A stretch of DNA of 6,931 nt from Geosporobacter sp040797825 (GTDB lineage Bacteria; Bacillota; Clostridia; Peptostreptococcales; Thermotaleaceae): assembly GCA_040797825.1 (NCBI GenBank), contig JBFNEZ010000203.1:1-6931 (forward strand). Direction: 5' to 3'. Both the position numbers and the translations under genes were made by a program. Below the pieces are notes generated by a model, which was not told the origin of the DNA, ran no database searches, and worked only from the letters and a program-made list of their open reading frames with translations. Positions 5,303-6,931 of the stretch are shown here, piece by piece. How positions within the stretch are numbered: the first letter of the stretch is position 1; each line of letters opens with the position of its first letter.

Positions 5303-5416
5303 GAAAAAAATAATTTTGATGGATAGTAAATATTTGATATTTATGAAACTTTTTAATGCTTTCATACGTCTAAAATATGCCATAAAAGATTTATCAAGGG
5401 AATAAGGGGGACAACG

Positions 5417-6130
5417 ATGGAGTATGCAGTAGAAATACAACATGCTAGAAAGGTATATCGAGTAGGGGATGAGAAGGTTGTTGCCTTAAGTGATGTGAGT
5501 TTTTACATACCTAGAGGGGAGATATGCTGCCTATTGGGAACTTCAGGCTCAGGAAAAACTACTTTGCTGAATCTGATGGCTGGATTGGAAAAGCCTACAA
5601 AGGGAAACATATGTCTCCAGGGTAAGGCCATGGAGAAAATGAATGAGCAGCAGTTGGCACGCTTTCGTCAGCAGTATATCGGATTTATATTTCAATCCTA
5701 CAATCTTCTCCCAGGGCTGACTGCCTTGGAGAATGTGAGCCTGCCCTTGACCTTTAGGGGCATCAAAAGAGGCGTGCGGGAAAAAATGGCCAGGGAATTG
5801 CTCAAGGCCGTAGGACTTCAAAAATACGCCAATCATAAGCCTACTCAGATGAGTGGGGGCCAGCAGCAGCGAGTAGGTATTGCCAGAGCCTTTGTAGGAA
5901 GGCCACCCATTGTTTTCGCTGATGAACCCACAGGGAACCTGGATTCCAAAACCACCCAGGAGGTTATGGCCCTCATGGAGCAAATGGCCAGAGAGAACAA
6001 CCAAACCCTCATTCTGGTTACCCATGATCGCAGCATTGCGGCCTATGCCGACCGAATTATCTATATATTGGATGGAAACATTGAAAAGATTGAAGTAAGA
6101 GATGAAAAACATAAGGGGGAAAAGCAGTGA
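5417..6130 (+). CDS. ABC transporter ATP-binding protein, MacB/LolD (FtsE-like) type
   Basis: This 237-residue cytoplasmic ATPase has all ABC motifs intact: Walker A GTSGSGKTT (41-49), Q-loop Gln93 in IFQSYNLLPGLTALENV, signature MSGGQQQR (145-152), Walker B IVFADE (165-170), D-loop GNLD (173-176) and H-loop His203. The Q-loop context and the RxGxxxxxxxxLxxVGL spacing are typical of the MacB/LolD/FtsE group. Members of that group power FtsX-like permeases in export, lipoprotein handling or antimicrobial-peptide resistance rather than nutrient import. The ribosome site AAGGGGG (5404-5410) is 6 bases before the ATG. The stop codon TGA overlaps the GTG start of the next gene (GTGA, 6127-6130), showing a tightly coupled operon. 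No permease is seen before the window ends; one is expected downstream. The substrate is unknown. Confidence 0.93.
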   Translation: MEYAVEIQHARKVYRVGDEKVVALSDVSFYIPRGEICCLLGTSGSGKTTLLNLMAGLEKPTKGNICLQGKAMEKMNEQQLARFRQQYIGFIFQSYNLLPGLTALENVSLPLTFRGIKRGVREKMARELLKAVGLQKYANHKPTQMSGGQQQRVGIARAFVGRPPIVFADEPTGNLDSKTTQEVMALMEQMARENNQTLILVTHDRSIAAYADRIIYILDGNIEKIEVRDEKHKGEKQ

Positions 6131-6931
6131 AAAGGCTATGGATTTATTTATGTATACTCAGCGTGATTTTGAATATAGGCTGCCTTACCATTGGTAATGC
6201 AGCAGCGGACGATACAGAGGGTGAAGGAAATAGTTCTATTCCTGTGGAAACGGAACAAAGGCAAAATCCTCCAAATTTAGTGGTTGGAAGAGGATTAAAA
6301 ACACCAGTATTCAAGGCTGGAGAGGAAGTTCGATTATCGATACCTATTGATAATACCAGCACTACAGCAGCTGAACATGTGGTGATTTCCCTGGTAGTAG
6401 ATAATATCAATGATTTACCTTTTTCTATCGATAATATGACTGCAAAAAAGAGAATCTCATCCATTGGCGGACGAGGTAATAGTGAGGCTGTTTTTTATCT
6501 AAATATTCCCAAAACAGTAGCTGCAAAAATTTATGGCATGACGATAAATGTGGAATATTCCTCTCCTAGTGGAGGCAGCTACAGTGCTTCAGAGAAGATC
6601 TACATAAAAATAGAGAATGATTATAAAATGCCAGAATTAAGACTGCTCAAGGTAGAGATAGATGGAGATGAACTTCTGGCGGGCAGTTCAAAAAGAACCC
6701 TTTTTCGAATCGAAAATACCGGAGATTTAGCAGCCAAGGATGTAGAGGTGCGTTTAGGTGGGTTTGAAAACAACGGACTTAAGTTGGAAACTCCCATTGA
6801 TACACAAAATATAAAATCCATTGAGGGCAAACGCCAGGGAGAAACAGCCTTTAAAATTCTTGCGGATAAAGATATAGAAAGCGGCACCTACTCCTTGGAT
6901 CTTTTTCTGACCTATAAGGATGAAAACAATC
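6127..6931 (+). CDS. Exported CARDB/COG1361-like protein of the ABC exporter operon (3' end outside window)
   Basis: The frame is open from GTG 6127 to the window end (268 complete codons). AAGGGGG (6113-6119) lies 7 bases upstream, and the GTG overlaps the ATPase stop by four bases. The N-terminus is a clear signal peptide: MKR, a hydrophobic core at about 4-22, and a likely signal peptidase I site after NAAA (24-27). Cys19 in NIGC does not fit a lipobox because of the Asn. After an acidic linker (28-48) come two beta-rich segments, about 50-164 and 169-268+. They share features of CARDB/COG1361 'S-layer-like' domains: FKAGEEVRLSIPIDNTSTTAA and LLAGSSKRTLFRIENTGDLAA are equivalent strands, each leading into a VxxSL or VEVRL strand. 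Such proteins often accompany MacB-type transporters in clostridia, either as a separate extracellular subunit or as the N-terminal part of the permease. Domain assignment is moderate; the role is inferred from context. Confidence 0.8.
   Translation, partial: MKRLWIYLCILSVILNIGCLTIGNAAADDTEGEGNSSIPVETEQRQNPPNLVVGRGLKTPVFKAGEEVRLSIPIDNTSTTAAEHVVISLVVDNINDLPFSIDNMTAKKRISSIGGRGNSEAVFYLNIPKTVAAKIYGMTINVEYSSPSGGSYSASEKIYIKIENDYKMPELRLLKVEIDGDELLAGSSKRTLFRIENTGDLAAKDVEVRLGGFENNGLKLETPIDTQNIKSIEGKRQGETAFKILADKDIESGTYSLDLFLTYKDENN

Noticed and set aside
5303..5416. CATACGTC at 5363-5370 as a sigma-E -10 element for the ABC operon.
   Set aside because: The only nearby GATATTTA (-35-like, 5336-5343) is 19 bases away, too far for sigma-E. 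No convincing promoter was found in this gap.
5549..6112. A 187-codon open frame on the - strand inside the ABC ATPase gene.
   Set aside because: It lies wholly opposite a fully conserved ATPase reading frame, has no recognisable domain, and is the usual shadow of a codon-biased gene.
6175..6186. Lipobox around Cys19 of the exported protein.
   Set aside because: The sequence NIGC has Asn where an aliphatic residue is required, and a good signal peptidase I site (NAAA) follows.
6144..6887. Two - strand open frames (6144-6464 and 6621-6887) opposite the exported protein.
   Set aside because: The + strand frame is continuous with a signal peptide, ribosome site and coupled start; the - strand products match nothing recognisable.
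1..6931. CRISPR arrays, tRNA or rRNA genes, and insertion-sequence ends.
   Set aside because: No spaced direct repeats, cloverleaf-like segments or rRNA motifs were seen on either strand by reading; the only repeats are the GGX codons and short inverted repeats listed.

Overview
The window looks like chromosomal DNA of an endospore-forming, anaerobic, low-GC Firmicute of the Clostridia type. The evidence is A/T-rich DNA, strong AGGAGG or AAGGGGG ribosome sites, frequent TTG and GTG starts, a YhcN/YlaJ-type spore lipoprotein, a SpoIID-type protein and a veg gene. The genus cannot be named from the sequence alone. Every gene I can support lies on the + strand.

Layout. (1) 1-534: the 3' part of a YhcN/YlaJ spore-lipoprotein gene. 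It carries a glycine-rich GGX repeat and ends in a strong terminator. (2) 578-2315: a leader region with a weak candidate sigma-K promoter and an inverted repeat, then a 33-codon ORF coupled to a 484-residue large serine recombinase. No other mobile-element gene is visible around it. (3) 2325-3215: a promoter, a 5' hairpin, a YkgJ-family CxxCxxCC cysteine-cluster protein and a terminator. (4) 3261-4826: an AT-rich palindrome, then a fusion of a SpoIID/LytB domain with an N-acetylmuramoyl-L-alanine amidase domain, then a terminator. (5) 4892-5302: two near-consensus housekeeping promoters in tandem, veg, and a terminator. (6) 5417-6931: an operon of a MacB/LolD-type ABC ATPase and an exported protein with two CARDB/COG1361-like beta domains. 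The exported protein runs off the window, and the permease is presumably downstream.

The units are mostly independent and separated by terminators, but three bear on the spore or cell envelope (YhcN-like, SpoIID-amidase, Veg). The most unusual item is the SpoIID-amidase fusion. It joins the two peptidoglycan activities that SpoIID and SpoIIP supply as separate membrane proteins. It has no signal peptide or membrane anchor and is cysteine-rich. Its SpoIID domain has Gln where the family's EMP motif has its presumed catalytic Glu, while the amidase zinc site looks complete. The second item is the orphan recombinase with its tiny upstream partner, sitting in an otherwise ordinary chromosomal neighbourhood.
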